Below are positions 11,830 through 23,739 of a stretch of DNA of 64,000 nt, one piece after another. The notes beneath the pieces were generated by a model that saw only the letters and a program-made list of their open reading frames with translations, did no database searches and was not told where the DNA came from. The first letter of the stretch is position 1, and each line of letters begins with the position of its first letter. Origin of the DNA: Armillaria gallica. Lineage: Eukaryota > Basidiomycota > Agaricomycetes > Agaricales > Physalacriaceae. The stretch lies in NCBI GenBank assembly GCA_037576215.1, contig JBANDB010000005.1, positions 1,860,001 through 1,924,000 of the forward strand, given 5' to 3'. A program made the position numbers and the translations under genes.

Positions 11830-13696
11830 ATGACCATATTCTATTTTTGTTGTCTCCCTCTCCTCCTGTCGATGGCACAGACTAGAGCGGCACAGGATAA
11901 TGACGAAGGCTCGAATGAATCGAGCAACAGGACTACCTGGGATATCATTTGGAGTTGCCTTGCTACTATATTCGCTTGCACCTGGCTTGCCATGCACCCC
12001 AACGTTCCCAGCCGCCACATGAGGGAGAAGGGCCGCCTATTCCTTTGCCTGCACCGCGTTAAGCACATGTTACTGGCTATCATTTGCCCGGAGGTTGTAA
12101 TCATATGGGCGTTCAGGCAACGACTCGTTGCATCGGCACTATCTAAACGTCTGTCACGTCCTTCAATTTTGTTTTCACAATCCGGACTGAACCATCCTCA
12201 GACTTGAAGCTGTCAATGACACACGGATTTTTTATCAGCATGGGCGGATTTATAGGGAAAATGAACATCCAATCACTGCTGCCGATTTCTTTTACATTGA
12301 CACCAACATTACATGCAGTGCGATAGGTATAAAAATACGCCCTGGTGTGGACATATCGCCCATCTTGAGCGTTACAAAGGACGAGCTGATGGACAGGAGC
12401 AAAGGAGACGCGGTTTCAAAAAGCATTTCTCTCCTTCAAACCACTTGGTTTGTGGTTCAATATTTTTCCCGAGTAACCCTCTCTCTTCCGACGAGCCCGC
12501 TGGAAACTGCCACGCTAGCCTTCGCCCTTCTGAATTTCTGTAACTATATTCTATGGTGGCACAAGCCTCTGGATGTCCAATATCCTCTAAATGTCTCCAC
12601 TATCGACGCTATAGTGGGCCGGAGGTCCGAAGCCTGGTCCGAATTGTCAGAGCCCACGAGTCGGCGGAGTGAAGTGCTTGGACCTGAAAACCCCGTTACC
12701 AGTGCTGCGGAGTCGAAGTCCTATCCCTCAGGTTATGAATATACAGCCTCGGGAAAAGGCTCTTCATCGCCCCGCTTACCAGCACACAACAGTACCACCC
12801 GTGTACTCATAACCAACCATTCCGATCTCCGCACATCTCCCAGTTCCAAACACCAACTTTCTGTCGACTACGTTAAAAACCATGCATCAGAGTCGGTTTG
12901 TTCCCGTGAATGCCTGGAGTGCGACATATCTAATCCCGTAGCCATGTCTATCAATGATTGGCGATTTTTCTACCAAGACACTGGTTTGATAATTGATGGG
13001 TTATCTCTTTGTCGCGGCTCGGATGACTGGTCGGTCTTTCACACCTCTACAGATAGTATTGATATCCTTCCCACCGTTGCCGTTGTCTCCCCTCATGCTG
13101 TGGCTAGTACAGGGAGGACCCTAGTCACAAAATTTGGAAAGCTCCAACGGCGATATCGGCTCGGATTCCACAACTACCTCTTCATATTGATACCGGCTCT
13201 CTGTGTCAGGGTTTGGAGATGGTACCATGGAATTTTTAGCAAAATAGTACTATCAGGAACAGGTTTGACAAATATCACAAATGCGACTCTGCCAATGCTA
13301 TGGGCCGGGCAGATGACTTGGAGCCAAAGTAGTTATGCTGCATGTTTTGGAGCATGCTTTGGGGCACTCTTTGGTGGGGTCCATTGTATTGAATGGACAT
13401 CTTCAGGTTTCTTTGAATCATCTTTGGAACACCTTCTGTGGAAATTTTCATCCCTATTGGTTGCTATTGTACCCGTCATCTTGGCTTTTGAAGTTTTCTC
13501 TTTGTCTTCTATTGTTAGAAACGGAAAGGATATCCGAGGGATAGTTCCGTGCTTTAGCATTGCTGCTCGGATTTTCATATTCATTTATATATGCGCCAGA
13601 GTTTACTTACTAGTAGATATGTTTCTTTCTCTCAGGTCTGTTCCGCCAGGGGCATTAGAGGAGATCGATTGGACAAGATACATTCCTCATATATAA
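11830..13696 (+). CDS. Multi-pass membrane protein, WSCLATIFACTW family
   Basis: Exon 1 starts at ATG 11,830 with a hydrophobic leader (MTIFYFCCLPLLLSMAQTRA) and carries the family hallmark WDIIWSCLATIFACTW..MHPNVPS and LLAIICPEVVIIWAFRQ. A 51-bp intron (GTCTGT..CCTCAG, about 12,151-12,201) joins in frame to LKLSMTHGFFISMGGF. The last exon (from about 12,330 to TAA 13,696) has SKGDAVSKSISLLQTTWFVVQYF, a serine-rich variable stretch, then membrane segments around FHNYLFILIPAL, CFGALFGGVHCIEW, LLVAIVPVILAFEVF and IFIFIYICARVYLLVDMF, ending in the hallmark SVPPGALEEIDWTRYIPHI. These motifs are typical of a large, uncharacterised Agaricomycete family. The MGGF region seems to need a frame change or an extra intron near 12,245, so the copy may be slightly damaged. 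Confidence 0.7.
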
Positions 13697-14070
13697 GTAG
13701 CACCTATCGGATACCCAGAAATTTGGACTTTTACTTGGTACGGAGAGCTTCAGCTTTTGCTCGAGTCGCAGTGCTTGGATCTTGATTCAACGGCATGCCA
13801 ATGCGTCGAAAAATTGAGCGGGAATTTGTCTGGCTTCTTCATGATCTTACGACGAAGTTAAGCGCAGCAGAACAGGCGTTCATTGCCATTTTCGGACAGA
13901 CTCTGGAATCTTTGCCAAATGCAGACACCCGGGTCAAACGGCGTGAGACACGCAGAATACTTACTGTATTCGACATTTGGCTTTGCAATCTGTAGAGGAA
14001 CGAGAGATTCACGTATCTTCGTACTCCGACCTACCCCTTTGCTCACGCAATATCAATATTGCCTCGGACC

Positions 14071-14481
14071 GAGCCTGGCCGTAGGGGTTGCTACGCTGTT
14101 GGTATACGCAGCTGCTGCCCTTGCCGGTAATGCGTCTACCATTGGGAGCTTGCTCGTTGCATGTTTGCTACTCTGCTCTGTCGCTCTCTTGGCCCTCTGT
14201 AATTCCTTCACGCAGTCTGCAGATGTACGATTGCATCGTTCAGGAGGGTAAAACGCCGAGGAAGGAGGTTGAAAATGGTCAAAGCACTCGTTGAGGAGGT
14301 TAAAAAGGGCGGGAAGCAAGAATGCGACTCAGGTGCATAGGCTATTAATATGCAGCTCATTCAGAAAATCAAAGAATTGGATCAAATTCCCCTGCCTCAG
14401 AACACGTTGACGACTGATTATTCCAAGGAACCGAAGCTCTCCGATAGTGTATCTATTTCTACCGCCGCGGTGATGTGTTGA
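14071..14481 (+). pseudogene. Family M, copy e, 3' part
   Basis: Homology resumes at SLAVGVATLLVYAAAALAG and runs through the last two hydrophobic segments. A missing base in 'cacgcagtctgcagatg' (open copy: 'cacgcactgtctgcaaatg') shifts the frame after CNSFT. In the correct frame the C-terminus is still recognisable (INMQLIQKIKELDQIPLP.., SKEPKLSDSVSIS) and ends at TGA 14,481, the exact equivalent of the stop at 55,032. Confidence 0.85.
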
Positions 14482-15415
14482 TTAGGACTTTAACCCTTTG
14501 AATGTACTCCTACCAATTAATCCTTGTACGAACTTTTAACGGTTCTCGACATAGGCATGACTACTTTCGACATGATAGACCATTTCAAACTGGTGTGAAC
14601 ATAAGTCTAAAGCGGGGACCATCCAACACCGTACGCGTGATTCACGACGAGGTAATTGCTGAGGTCATACACAGGTGTGCGGTGAAGGGTGTAGCGATCG
14701 AGTCCATGAATACGAACGGGACTGACGCGGGAATAGGGGAACGCAAACACAGGAAGAACAATGCATGGGAACCGGGCACGCAAACATGGGAACGGGAACA
14801 ATGGGACAGGGACAGTGACAGAGGGAGGAGGCACACGACGAACCAGTTCGAAGGGGAATAACTGGTGTTCCCCCTTCATACAAGTAGAGAAATCCGGGCG
14901 CTACCCATCAACGGATACTCGACTAGTTGCGATCCCCGCCCACTTGAACGATAGCCGGCCACAGTATCGCGTGCAGGGCAGCTCCTCGCGTCGAGGTCAC
15001 TTTCCAAGTCTGGATCGTTTTTGTTTCGACCCGGTCATTCATCCTTCATGGGTGCGAGTACTGGTCGTCCCTCCCGGAAAGTGTAATGTAAGCAGAAAGT
15101 CATGGTGCAGGATCGCGTACAGTGGAAGGTTGTTTAGGGGGATGCATAAATGAGCTTGTCGTCACCGCTGAGTGCGACCGATTGTTCTTCCAGATCGCCA
15201 CGAATGACTTCCACTCGACCCGTAATCAACAGCAGGCGTCGAGTGTTTTGCATCTCTGTCGGGATGTTTTGAAGCACCATGAAAGCATCTGACCATGATC
15301 GTTTTGCATGGAAAGTGGTGAATGATTTTTAGCACAAGGCTCAGAATTTAGCCAGTGCAGATGATAGTACTTGAGAGAATGATAAGAATATGTACATGAA
15401 TCATGAAGGGAACTA
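14482..15415. other. 3' flank of copy e, then unassigned sequence
   Basis: The first 170 bp or so (to about 14,660) are nearly the same as 55,033-55,205, including 'aattaatccttgtacga' and 'cataagtctaaagcgggga', so the duplication extends past the gene. At 14,700-14,830 there is a purine-rich, low-complexity tract with repeated GGGAACGGG/GGGACAGGGACAG units. No gene is supported between there and 15,415. Confidence 0.6.
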
Positions 15416-15419
15416 GTCG

Positions 15420-15790
15420 TCTCGATGGTAAAAGATCTACAAAGCAGTATGAGGACTTTCATTTCACAGCAAGAACGGAGCAAAGGAAGCGCACCTTATC
15501 CATCACCGTGCCATGAACATCAACCTCGACCAGCAAGCTACTCTCGCTTCTTGGACTCGGCTTGAAGAACAAGTCATCGATGAAGCCGCTGCTCTTCCTT
15601 TCGGAAGCTTTGCTCGTTCAAAGGGATGCCTTTCCTCAGACTCCAGAGGCTGCAGACGAAGATCGTCGAATGCAAGACATGATGAGGTTCGGGAGCGGGG
15701 GAGAGCCAGGAGCGAGTGAGATGGACGGTGATGCTCTACTCTCCTCGGAGGGATGTCGTGTTCAAGGGCAGGGACGCGTTAGCTAGACGT
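15420..15790 (+). repeat. Duplicated segment, copy 2 (possible transposase-like relic)
   Basis: Partner of 1,468-1,760 and again just upstream of a module R copy. The frame that reads HLIHHRAMNINLDQQ then TLASWTRLEEQVIDEAAALP is open for about 70 codons and only loosely resembles the DNA-binding part of pogo-type transposases. No catalytic DDE core follows. Confidence 0.4.
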
Positions 15791-15924
15791 GCTGCTCGGA
15801 CCCGCTCGCTGACGGCTATCGAGTGGCCGGAGTGACTGATAGTAGATGATCTCGACCGTGTCCTGGCTCGCTTCGGGAGTGGAAACCTCTCATCAAGCCC
15901 TTCCTTAAATGTGCTTTCCCCTGT

Positions 15925-16278
15925 TTATGCACGACGAACACCCGAAGGAACTTGAAACGAGGAACGACAATACGCTACACTGCCTTGCCTGGGAAGCTCA
16001 GCCTCGGCATGTCCAGAGACACTGAGCTGGATATGACGCAAGATGCGGAGATCGAAGGGAGGGAGTGAGAGTGAGCGGAGGTTATCCATGCGTGCGAATA
16101 TGTGGGATACGAAATAATCCCAAGTCTGTGCTGACGACCATGCAGGGATGCAGAGGGTGTGCGTGAGAGTAGTGAGTTCTCGCCGCGTGACGAGGAGTAT
16201 CCATAGCGCGTCGGGACTACGAACGAGGTCGCCGTATAAGACGGTCTGCGCAGCGGAGAGATAAGTAGCGAATGACAT
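15925..16278 (-). pseudogene. Possible F-box/LRR-type protein fragment
   Basis: A 117-codon minus frame reads ALWILLVTRRELTTLTHTLCIPAW, then MDNLRSLSLPPFDLRILRHI. The spacing of leucines (LRSLSLPPFDLRILRH) and the preceding helix resemble the leucine-rich part of the many F-box-like proteins of Agaricomycetes. No F-box was found and the C-terminus degenerates, so it is at best a fragment. It lies between the two landmark repeats and is not seen in the other duplicated blocks. Confidence 0.3.
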
Positions 16279-16279
16279 G

Positions 16280-16930
16280 GACAGTCAGCACCTTGACCGG
16301 AAGAGATGGGCGGCTCATTTCGGGTCTTTGGCGAGGTACGCTTCGGTTTGGCCCATTCAAGTGTTGCCTTCTTCGTGTGACTCGATAATGCGGCGGGGCG
16401 GTATTGGAGAAGCTGGAAAGGAAGGAGAGGAATATCGTCGGACTGCACGAAGAGGAAGTCTCCGAGACCGCAGTTTAAGAACACTTTGCGATAGTCGACG
16501 TGTCACCAGGATGGCGGCTCGTTGACATTTGATGGCTAAGGTCGATACCTGTGGGGTTCTGGATGTCGCCAGTGTACTTGGGGTAATCTGTAGTGTCGAT
16601 ACGGAAATGTCAAGCAAGCTCCTAGCGGACAGAAAGGTTTCCCAATCGCCTTCGAAGTGAATGTCGAGCCGCCACTGGAAGAGGAGTTGATAATGTTACT
16701 GCGAAAGAGGTGGGATGGCATACCCTCATGCAGGCGAGATCTCTATCGGCAGCGGCGGGGGCGTGAGATGCCCAACAAGAGAGTCTTGTATTCGACAGAG
16801 ACACGACTGTCGAGAATTAGCACTGCAGAAACAGAGCAGAGCCAATGTACGCACTATGTTCGCTTCGCCTTCCAACTGTTCCAAAGCCTGCACCTAACCG
16901 ATGTGTTATGCAATGTTATCCATTGAGGAC
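16280..16930 (+). repeat. Module R, copy 3
   Basis: Carries the NVEPPLEEELIMLLRKR peptide (about 16,655-16,710) and 150 bp later the RFAFQLFQSLHLTDVLCNVI peptide. In this copy the plus frame from VEPPLEEEL to DVLCNVIH is continuous for about 85 codons, the longest uninterrupted stretch of the module, which makes plus the likelier original strand. No domain recognised. Confidence 0.45.
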
Positions 16931-16959
16931 ATCTTTGTCTCGAGCAGGAAGCAGAGAAA

Positions 16960-18270
16960 CTTGAGGTGTTGGAGAAGGTAATGTGGCAGTGAGGAAGCGA
17001 AGGACGCGTTCAAAAAAGCAGGCTACATCGGACCGAGCCGGACATTGCCGAAGCTGTCCCGCCTGCCATCTCGCCAAATGGTTTCTTCTTGATCTTCACA
17101 TCTCTAAACACGTCTCCCATAACTCTTCGGCCCCGACTTGCCATCATATATAGCTCTTAACCGACGATGTATACAAAGATTCTCCATTGGACGATTGTCC
17201 TTTTCGTGGACAAATGTACGCGCAGACTGTCTACGGCTATCTCTCATACCGTACAGACTGCCCGTGCGCTGGTGGCCTCCGACCCCTTCCCTGATATGCA
17301 CAACTACCTTCCGTGGGGGTAAGCATCCCTCAATGACCTCATTCCGCAGCTGCTGAATGTTGCCTTCAAGCGAGAACGATGACCTGTATACTATTTCAGC
17401 TATGGTTCATACAGCACGACGTGAACATGCGCCAATGTAGTGTACTAGGCGTGGACACACCCTTCGAATCGGAACGTGCTGGTGAGTTGATAGTTTTTCC
17501 CATTACACGCGGCTCTCATGATGGGTCAGGTTTCGCTTGAATCCTCTTTGGCTTTACAGGACCTCTCCAGTCCCGAGGTCCTCGCTTAGTAGCAGCGGCT
17601 TTGATGTTCTGTCACTGGCCTACATTACAACTGGGCATCCTCATTCCGTTCGACCTAAGCTATACTGGACCAGCTCCTCGTCGTGAGCCTTTTCCTTTGA
17701 CAAGGACACTGGCACTCCCGGTTTTATAACAAGGTAGGATTTCCTGTCTATCGTTCGCCGCACCTTACTCATCTTTATACTGTTCAAAGATGATCCTTGT
17801 TGCCAAGGAGCGCCATCTTGAAAAGCATGCTACGAGCAAGAACGGATGTCGTTACTCCTCCGTTGTGCGTTTTGTACAATGTCACGAAGCGGAGGATAGG
17901 CGACACCCTTTGTTCTGGAGACGCGTTTGGTTCAGCCTTCTCAGCCACGGCTTAACAGCGACTTCCATCTGACTTCGTGTCATCGGAGCTCTACCACCCA
18001 TTTTCGTGTTTGATCATCCTGCCTTCATCCACGGAGTCGCGGAGAGAGAAGAAGGACCCGTATCCAGAAATCGACTGTCCCTGATGTAGGCTAAGGTGAA
18101 GGTCAACCACCTTCATGGTACGTAGCTCCATTTACCCGATAGTGCCGGTCGTTGATGTTATCCTAGACTCCGGAGGACAATATATTCTTCGCCAAAAAAA
18201 AAAAAACAGGACTACAGTCTGGACTATGACCCAATTTCTCAAGATCAAAGCGGGACCGCCCACTGGTCTA
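16960..18270 (+). pseudogene. Module N, copy 3
   Basis: This has the same order as at 50.0-51.1 kb: GRVQKSR-type sequence near 17,010, the 'acacccttcgaatcggaacg' landmark at about 17,460, 'ttcctgtctatcgttcgcc' at 17,740, MILVAKERHLEKHATSKNG from 17,790, and decayed counterparts of VMKEAYPE and WYAALF to about 18,150. A run of 13 A at about 18,194-18,206 interrupts the position equivalent to FFANKFRTAVWIM. Non-functional. Confidence 0.45.
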
Positions 18271-18499
18271 TAATGTTTGGCGTTCTACTCGACATATGTG
18301 TACTCGGGCTAACAAGTTCGGCATCCGGACGGGAGAATATACGACTCGACGCGGGCATGGCTGCCATTAACATGACAATGAGGCGGGATTCCAATCGCGA
18401 CATGCCTCCGCGGTCTCCCATGGCCAACAAAACCGCCGTCGTACCATCGTGTCGTCCTCCGTTCAGTCCAGAATTCACTGCGCACCTAGGATAAAAGCG

Positions 18500-20690
18500 A
18501 AAATTCAAGTCTTCTGGGTTGGTGCAGGATTGGGCGTCTTGCAGACGCTCCTTCTCTATGCCGACCTTCTCCGGCAAGAACGATCTCAATGATATTCTCA
18601 CCTCGCCTTGTTCGGTCCCAGGCTTCCAGGACCAAGGCAAGCTTGAGATTATTCTTTCACTTTTCATCTATCTGACAAGTATTCATAGCACTCTTCGGAT
18701 TCCTGGACACATATTCTCGCCAAGTAAATTGATGGTTCTTGGAAGAATCATATCGACTGTCTACACCAAGGCATCGTTGTGATGATCGTAGCGGTGTACA
18801 GGAAGGCGACGAGGAGTGAAATACTCAAAGGCAGAAAAGGTATGTTCCGGTTTATTGTTTCCGTCGTCCGTGGCTCATCCATCCAATTTAAGCGTGCCTT
18901 CAAATTCATGGTCACCAACATCGTTGCCCCCCGACATTTTTTTTCGTCGACTTGTTTCACTCATGGGTGCACGGCGCTCGTTATGCATAAGAGCCTCGTT
19001 GTCAATGTCGAGAAAGGGTCACGCGATCTCGGCATGCGATGATTCAACAACGCTTTAACTATGGTTACTCGCCACAACACGCGGTTAATCTGTTCCACTA
19101 AAGGATGGTATTTTGGGCGCACCCCAAAGACGAGTGATTGGTGGAAGATCCTTACGTACATCCATTCCTCCCACTTACCTCCAGCGGATTGGTTCGCTTT
19201 GAGCATTTTGCCGGTGACGTTTGTGACGATTACGAGGGTTTGCCTTCAGACTTGAGATCAGTGAACCATAACGAACTGACTGGTGCTTCTTTACCGCTAG
19301 GGCTCCATGCTTTCGTCATTGCGGTGGATGGAAACGTTTGTGATGAATGAACAAGGGGAAGAGGAAACCTCGTCGAGGGCCTGGATTGGTGGCTGCAAGA
19401 ACACCCACACATGTCACGGTCGAGATTACCACAGCTCTTCCCGGACACGTCCTCTCTCTAACCTCGAATCTGCGGGACTCATCGATCTCCACTGTTCCAC
19501 CGAGGACGGACTTCCTGGCTTGACAACCTTGTGCTTGCATCAAAGATGAGTCCGCCGACAAGGTCATAGTGGTGAATTTTCCACACACTAGTTCATCGAT
19601 CCACGGATACGTTTTTCGTCTCTCTGGACTGCTGAACGGACATGTGGTTAGTGCAATTCCCTGCGAGTCCAAACTTGAGGACGAGTATCCCCAAGCCGCG
19701 AAGATTTGTATATCTCAATGACCAGGCAGCGGGTCTGCAGAAGAAGCAGGACTTCAGATATATACAGACAGCGCATCAGGACGCTGAGAAAAGAGGCCCA
19801 AGTCGAATTTTTGGGTCTCATCATCGCTGTCTGTTATGGCATGTTCACCTCTTCTTTGTCTCACGGCGACAAAGGTGGAATGTAGCATAGTCTGTTAGGT
19901 CAACACTCTCCTGAGAGTAATCCTTGAAGAACGACTGGTCGTTACCTCCAAATCCTTACATGGAGCTAGACGATGGTGGAGATCTTGGCCAGTAAAGTTG
20001 TCGATACTGAACACTGTACCTCGTGCTGATCCCCGAGTTATAAGAACTATGAACGATAAGTATAGCCTTCTGATACTGTTCCTCCCACGCCAACGCGTAT
20101 TCGTCGCTACGTTCATCTAGTACCTAACGCCCAACACTTTTCTTTCTCAAACCACAGTCCAGAATTGACTGCGTACCTAGGATAAAAGCTAAAATTCCAG
20201 ACTTCCGGATTGGGGGACTCGGACGTCCGAGCTAGTGCAGGATTGGGCGTCTTGCAGACCCTGTTTGAAGCTCCTTCTCGATGACGACCTTCTCCGGAAA
20301 TCTCGACGACGAACGATATTCTCACCTCGTTGTGAGGCTCGCCTTGTTCGGTCCCAGGCTTGGCTACGACCAGGTCCAAGGTCCAAAGCGAGCTTGGAGA
20401 TTTCTGTTCCCTTCTGTCTGTCTGACAAGTATTCATAGCATTCCTGGACACGTATTTCGCCTAGTGAATCGATGAATTTTGGAAGAATTATTGACCGTGC
20501 ATCGTAGGGGTCTTCAGAAAGGCGACGAGGAGTGAAATACTCAAAGGCGGAAAGGATATGTTCCGGTTTATTGTTTCCGTCGTCCCTGGCTCATCCATCC
20601 GAGTTAAGCGTTCCTTCATGGTCACCAATATCGTTGCCCTGCTCTTCTTTGCGTCGGATACTGGTCGCGCATGGTGCTAGTTTCATTGAT
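18500..20690 (+). repeat. Doubly duplicated decayed segment with a family M fragment
   Basis: Two direct copies share RKATRSEILKG.K.MFRFIVSVV (18,800-18,880 and 20,518-20,590) and the preceding 'ggattgggcgtcttgcagac' tract (18,525 and 20,240). A third, weaker copy is at 4,545-4,660. Between them, 19,440-19,630 matches family M coding sequence: LESAGLIDL, then 'cttcctggcttgaca', 'cttgtgcttgc', then HGYVFRL. After this M fragment the sequence runs into the block found upstream of the intact M genes. No frame is intact. Confidence 0.45.
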
Positions 20691-20699
20691 GCCCATATG

Positions 20700-21980
20700 T
20701 CCATGACACTAGGTAGCCTCATTCCGGCTTCTTGGCTTTACATCCTTGTGCTTACCGACAGTCAATTTATGAATTTTCATATCCTGGTTTGTTGACGGGC
20801 AGATACATCGAAAATTCTTTTTGACGTAATTATCAGCTTGAGGACGAGCACCCTCAAGCCACGAGGATTTGTGTTATCTCTCCTAAGTATTTGAGCTACA
20901 TGCCGGAGTCGTATCTCACATGGATCTAAGGATGAAGCGGGGTTCCAGATACATCGCTGAGAAAAGGCGCCCAAATGGACGCAGTCATTTTGGGTTTCGT
21001 CATCGCTGTTAGTTATGGTACGTCCATCTCTTCTTTGTCTCTTGAGATATTACGCTGAGAAAGATGGAATCTAGTGGGCTGCCTCTCGACATTCTCCTGA
21101 TAGATATCCTTACGGCTGGTCATGGTCACATGGACGGGTGGCACAGGGTTCTTACATACTGCAAGCATGGAAGTTATCTAGACCCTGGCTTCTAATTCCG
21201 AATTCGGCGGTATCGATTGACCTTGAGGATAGCCCATGATAACGTTCAAGTTGAGTGCGGAAGGACGCCAGTTAATACATGCTAAATCGGACGCCCTTGT
21301 TGTGAGGACCATTGGACCCCTTGCGGGATCTCTATGTACCTGACTCAATTGTCCGGCAGAACAATACCGTAGACATTGCACTACTGTCGCTGTGGCAAAT
21401 AGAGTTTGATGCATATCTTCTCAACGTAAGGCTGGCGCTTAACCAGTGTTCTTCACATTGAATGCACGCCAATATAGAAAGAAGGCGACTGGGGGAGAAA
21501 CACTGCTTCTCAAACGAGGCCGTGCATTGACGCCGACCATCAGGACAATGAATTGCAACACTCCTGGCAGGTGACTAATTTGCGCCGGCCAAAATACGAG
21601 GGAAACAGCTAGAATAGAGAATGAAATTTGACGGATCCTTTTGACCCAGCAAAATACGTTGGTTTTACCATTAAAGGGAATCCCGACGCATTTTGCTGTG
21701 GTCAAAAACCTACGTCAAAGTTTATACGCTTTACCGGTTTCTACCTGATCTAAATAGCCGCTTACCAGGAGTGTTGGTTGGCGCGCGCTATAAACACCAT
21801 CCTATGTATAGCCATTGAGCACGGTTCCTTTTTTAGAAACGTCATGCCAGCAGTTGACTATACGTGATACACGAGGCCTAAGAGGTACCAGTTCGGCCCG
21901 AGGTGACAGCTCTCACAGCTTTCATCGTGTGCGCAGTGTCGTTCCCTTCTACATACTTGTTAGCCCACTCCAGATTCCAC
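20700..21980 (+). repeat. Upstream duplicated block, copy 1
   Basis: This is about 90% similar by eye to 25,140-26,236. Shared pieces include 'tttcatatcctggtt', an exon-like frame AVILGFVIAVSYG followed by GTACGTCC and a TAG 60 bp later (a possible intron), and 'acggttcctttttta' just before the M start. A roughly 180-bp tract present here (about 21,480-21,760) is shorter in the other copy. The block seems to carry the promoter of the M gene plus a relic of another gene with a hydrophobic exon. Confidence 0.6.
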
Positions 21981-21982
21981 CA

Positions 21983-22999
21983 ATGTTCAACAAGGTCTTC
22001 ATCTCCAGTCATCACGCTGCACTTGAAGCCGCTGGGCTCCTCACCCTCGCAGATCTTTCCACTGTCATGGTGAGGACGGCTCTAACGGGTACAGCATCCT
22101 TCCTCGATATCTTCGTCCTCGCTCCCGGTATGCACCGGCAGCAATCTGCTGAAGAAGTCAACCGTGGAGAGTTTCCAATGACTGGTTCGATAGTCAATGG
22201 ATATGTCTTCCGTGTGGAGAACCCTGCCACCGTCAGCTACCTGCAGCGCATCAGTCGCACCGGCCGCCTTGTCGTTGCCCAGGTATCCATGCATCCTTCC
22301 CGCGACGTTTCTTTATCCCAATACGATCGCCTTGTACAATCGTTCTTCGTCACGGGGGTCCCAGCGACACTGCTATACCTCCTCAGCCCGATACTGACGG
22401 TGGTTGTGCTCGCATTACTTGCTGCTATACGGGACTGGTGGGGACTTGGGGTGTTGGGGATGATGATAACAGCCCGAATTATTAATGTAGTCGTCATCAG
22501 ACGAAGGAGCAAGGACTCGCAAGAGTGGAAGGGTGCTCCCGAAAAAGGCGAAGGCGATCTCTTCATCCTTCTGAGCCAGGATCGCTGGGTGCGCTTACGG
22601 GGATCCTTACACGATATCAAGACCGTGACAGCAGGCGAATGGCTGCGAGATCAGAGTACGGTGGAGACATCTTTCATCTCCTTCGCGACGCTGTCGGTCT
22701 ATGCGGCGGCGGCTCTGGCCGGCCAGGCGTCGACAATAGGGAGTTCCCTTATCGGTTGCCTTATACTCTGCTCTCTTGTGCTCTTGGAGCTGTGCAACAA
22801 CCTGACGGGATGTCTGCAGATGTACGATTGTATCGTGCGGCGAGAAAGGATATCGCCCATATATAGGCGGAGGTTGGATATGGTCGATGATTTGATTCGT
22901 GCGAGCGGGAAGAGGGATTGGGCTTATAAAATGGGTCTTATACATGAAAAGCGGGAGGTGTCTGATGAATCCAAGCACCCGGGCTCGTTGTTGTTGTAG
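21983..22999 (+). CDS. Family M integral-membrane protein, intact copy g
   Basis: An open frame of 338 codons from ATG 21,983 (MFNKVFISSHH). I prefer this over the upstream ATG at 21,815 because the other copies align only from MFNK/MFSK/MLSK. Residues 34-54 hold the TGTASFLDI and APGMHRQQ motifs, 73-88 GYVFRVENPATVSYLQ, 190-223 LLSQDRWVRLRGS and VTAGEWLRD. Hydrophobic segments are near 121-149, 154-172, 231-247 and 252-271; an RRR after the second suggests a cytosolic loop. No known catalytic motif is visible. The family is uncharacterised and I assign no function. It lies 4,256 bp upstream of its tandem partner at 26,239, with duplicated upstream DNA. Confidence 0.8.
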   Translation: MFNKVFISSHHAALEAAGLLTLADLSTVMVRTALTGTASFLDIFVLAPGMHRQQSAEEVNRGEFPMTGSIVNGYVFRVENPATVSYLQRISRTGRLVVAQVSMHPSRDVSLSQYDRLVQSFFVTGVPATLLYLLSPILTVVVLALLAAIRDWWGLGVLGMMITARIINVVVIRRRSKDSQEWKGAPEKGEGDLFILLSQDRWVRLRGSLHDIKTVTAGEWLRDQSTVETSFISFATLSVYAAAALAGQASTIGSSLIGCLILCSLVLLELCNNLTGCLQMYDCIVRRERISPIYRRRLDMVDDLIRASGKRDWAYKMGLIHEKREVSDESKHPGSLLL

Positions 23000-23735
23000 T
23001 TTACGTGGTGTCGTTGGGCGCGCTCAAGGCGCGTTTCGACAAGGAGAGGCTGGGAATCGCAGTAGGGGATTGCCCCCAGGGGGGGCGGTGAGGGCATGGG
23101 AACGAGCCTCCGTCAGGTGGGTATCATCATTATATTGTTCAATCTCGCAACGTCGATGTGACTGTAGTATGTTTATGATACATGTAAAGCAATACTCGAC
23201 CGTCCAATCTGTAGACGCGGCCGTTGTACTGTACTATACAATTTATGTCCTTCTATGCTATGGTTGTCTCTGTATAAACTGAGGATCCGGAAGAGTCACC
23301 ATAGGGCAAGTAAATCTATTTTCAACATGGCCAGCCGGCAGCCTCCTTCCAGCAAGGTCCCTGGCGACGGCACTGCGGCGAGCCCTTGTGCTTTTGATAG
23401 GTGTCGGTATAGAGGGAGAAGATGCGGTGTTGGATACAGTAGTGTGATAGGTGCCCAATTGTAAGGTAGGGGACATCCAAACCACGCATCAGTAATGTCG
23501 CATCCTTATAGGACATATAGAAGGTATAGATAGGGATGTCCACCGTACCCGTACGAGTACGGCCGTAAACTTTATGGGCCACTGACCGTGACGGGCTAGT
23601 AATCTATAGGAGTGTACGACCGATGACGTGTTCGATGGCTGTGTAATATATTTCCCCTTTCGGCTCGATATTTTACTTTTAATTTATATTTATTTATTTC
23701 TTTCACCCGGGCAGCTGTCAAAGTTCTTTTCGAAG
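23000..23735. other. Intergenic, no gene seen
   Basis: Downstream of the M gene. It contains a short palindrome-like stretch near 23,545-23,570 (CCGTACCCGTACGAGTACGGCCG). Small frames on both strands have no support. Confidence 0.5.
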
Positions 23736-23739
23736 ATTT

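Larger units (their letters stand above)
9573..14070. mobile_element. About 4.5 kb insertion inside a family M pseudogene
   Basis: The M sequence is collinear with the open copy up to 'gatcgagtgga' (9,572) and resumes with 'gagcctggccgtagggg' at 14,071; in the open copy these two pieces are directly joined at 54,610. The inserted DNA contains a decayed MYND-type gene and a membrane-protein gene, both in plus orientation. I find no terminal inverted repeats, LTRs, poly-A tail or clear target duplication (only a possible 2-3 bp match at the ends). Capture by an unrecognised element, ectopic recombination or repair-mediated insertion are all possible. Confidence 0.75.

Noticed and set aside
9573..14070. 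The 4.5 kb insert as a classical Helitron
   Set aside because: No TC start, no CTRR end, no terminal hairpin and no Rep/helicase remnant were found at the mapped borders, so the class is left open.
15513..15786. A functional pogo-type transposase gene
   Set aside because: Only a faint resemblance to an N-terminal DNA-binding segment; the catalytic DDE region is absent in both copies.
18194..18206. Poly-A run as the tail of a retroposed gene copy
   Set aside because: Homology to module N continues on both sides of the A run, so it is an expansion within a relic and not a 3' end; no target duplication was seen.
22012..22978. Long minus-strand frames opposite the intact M gene
   Set aside because: They are antisense shadows; codon pattern and conserved motifs lie on the plus strand.
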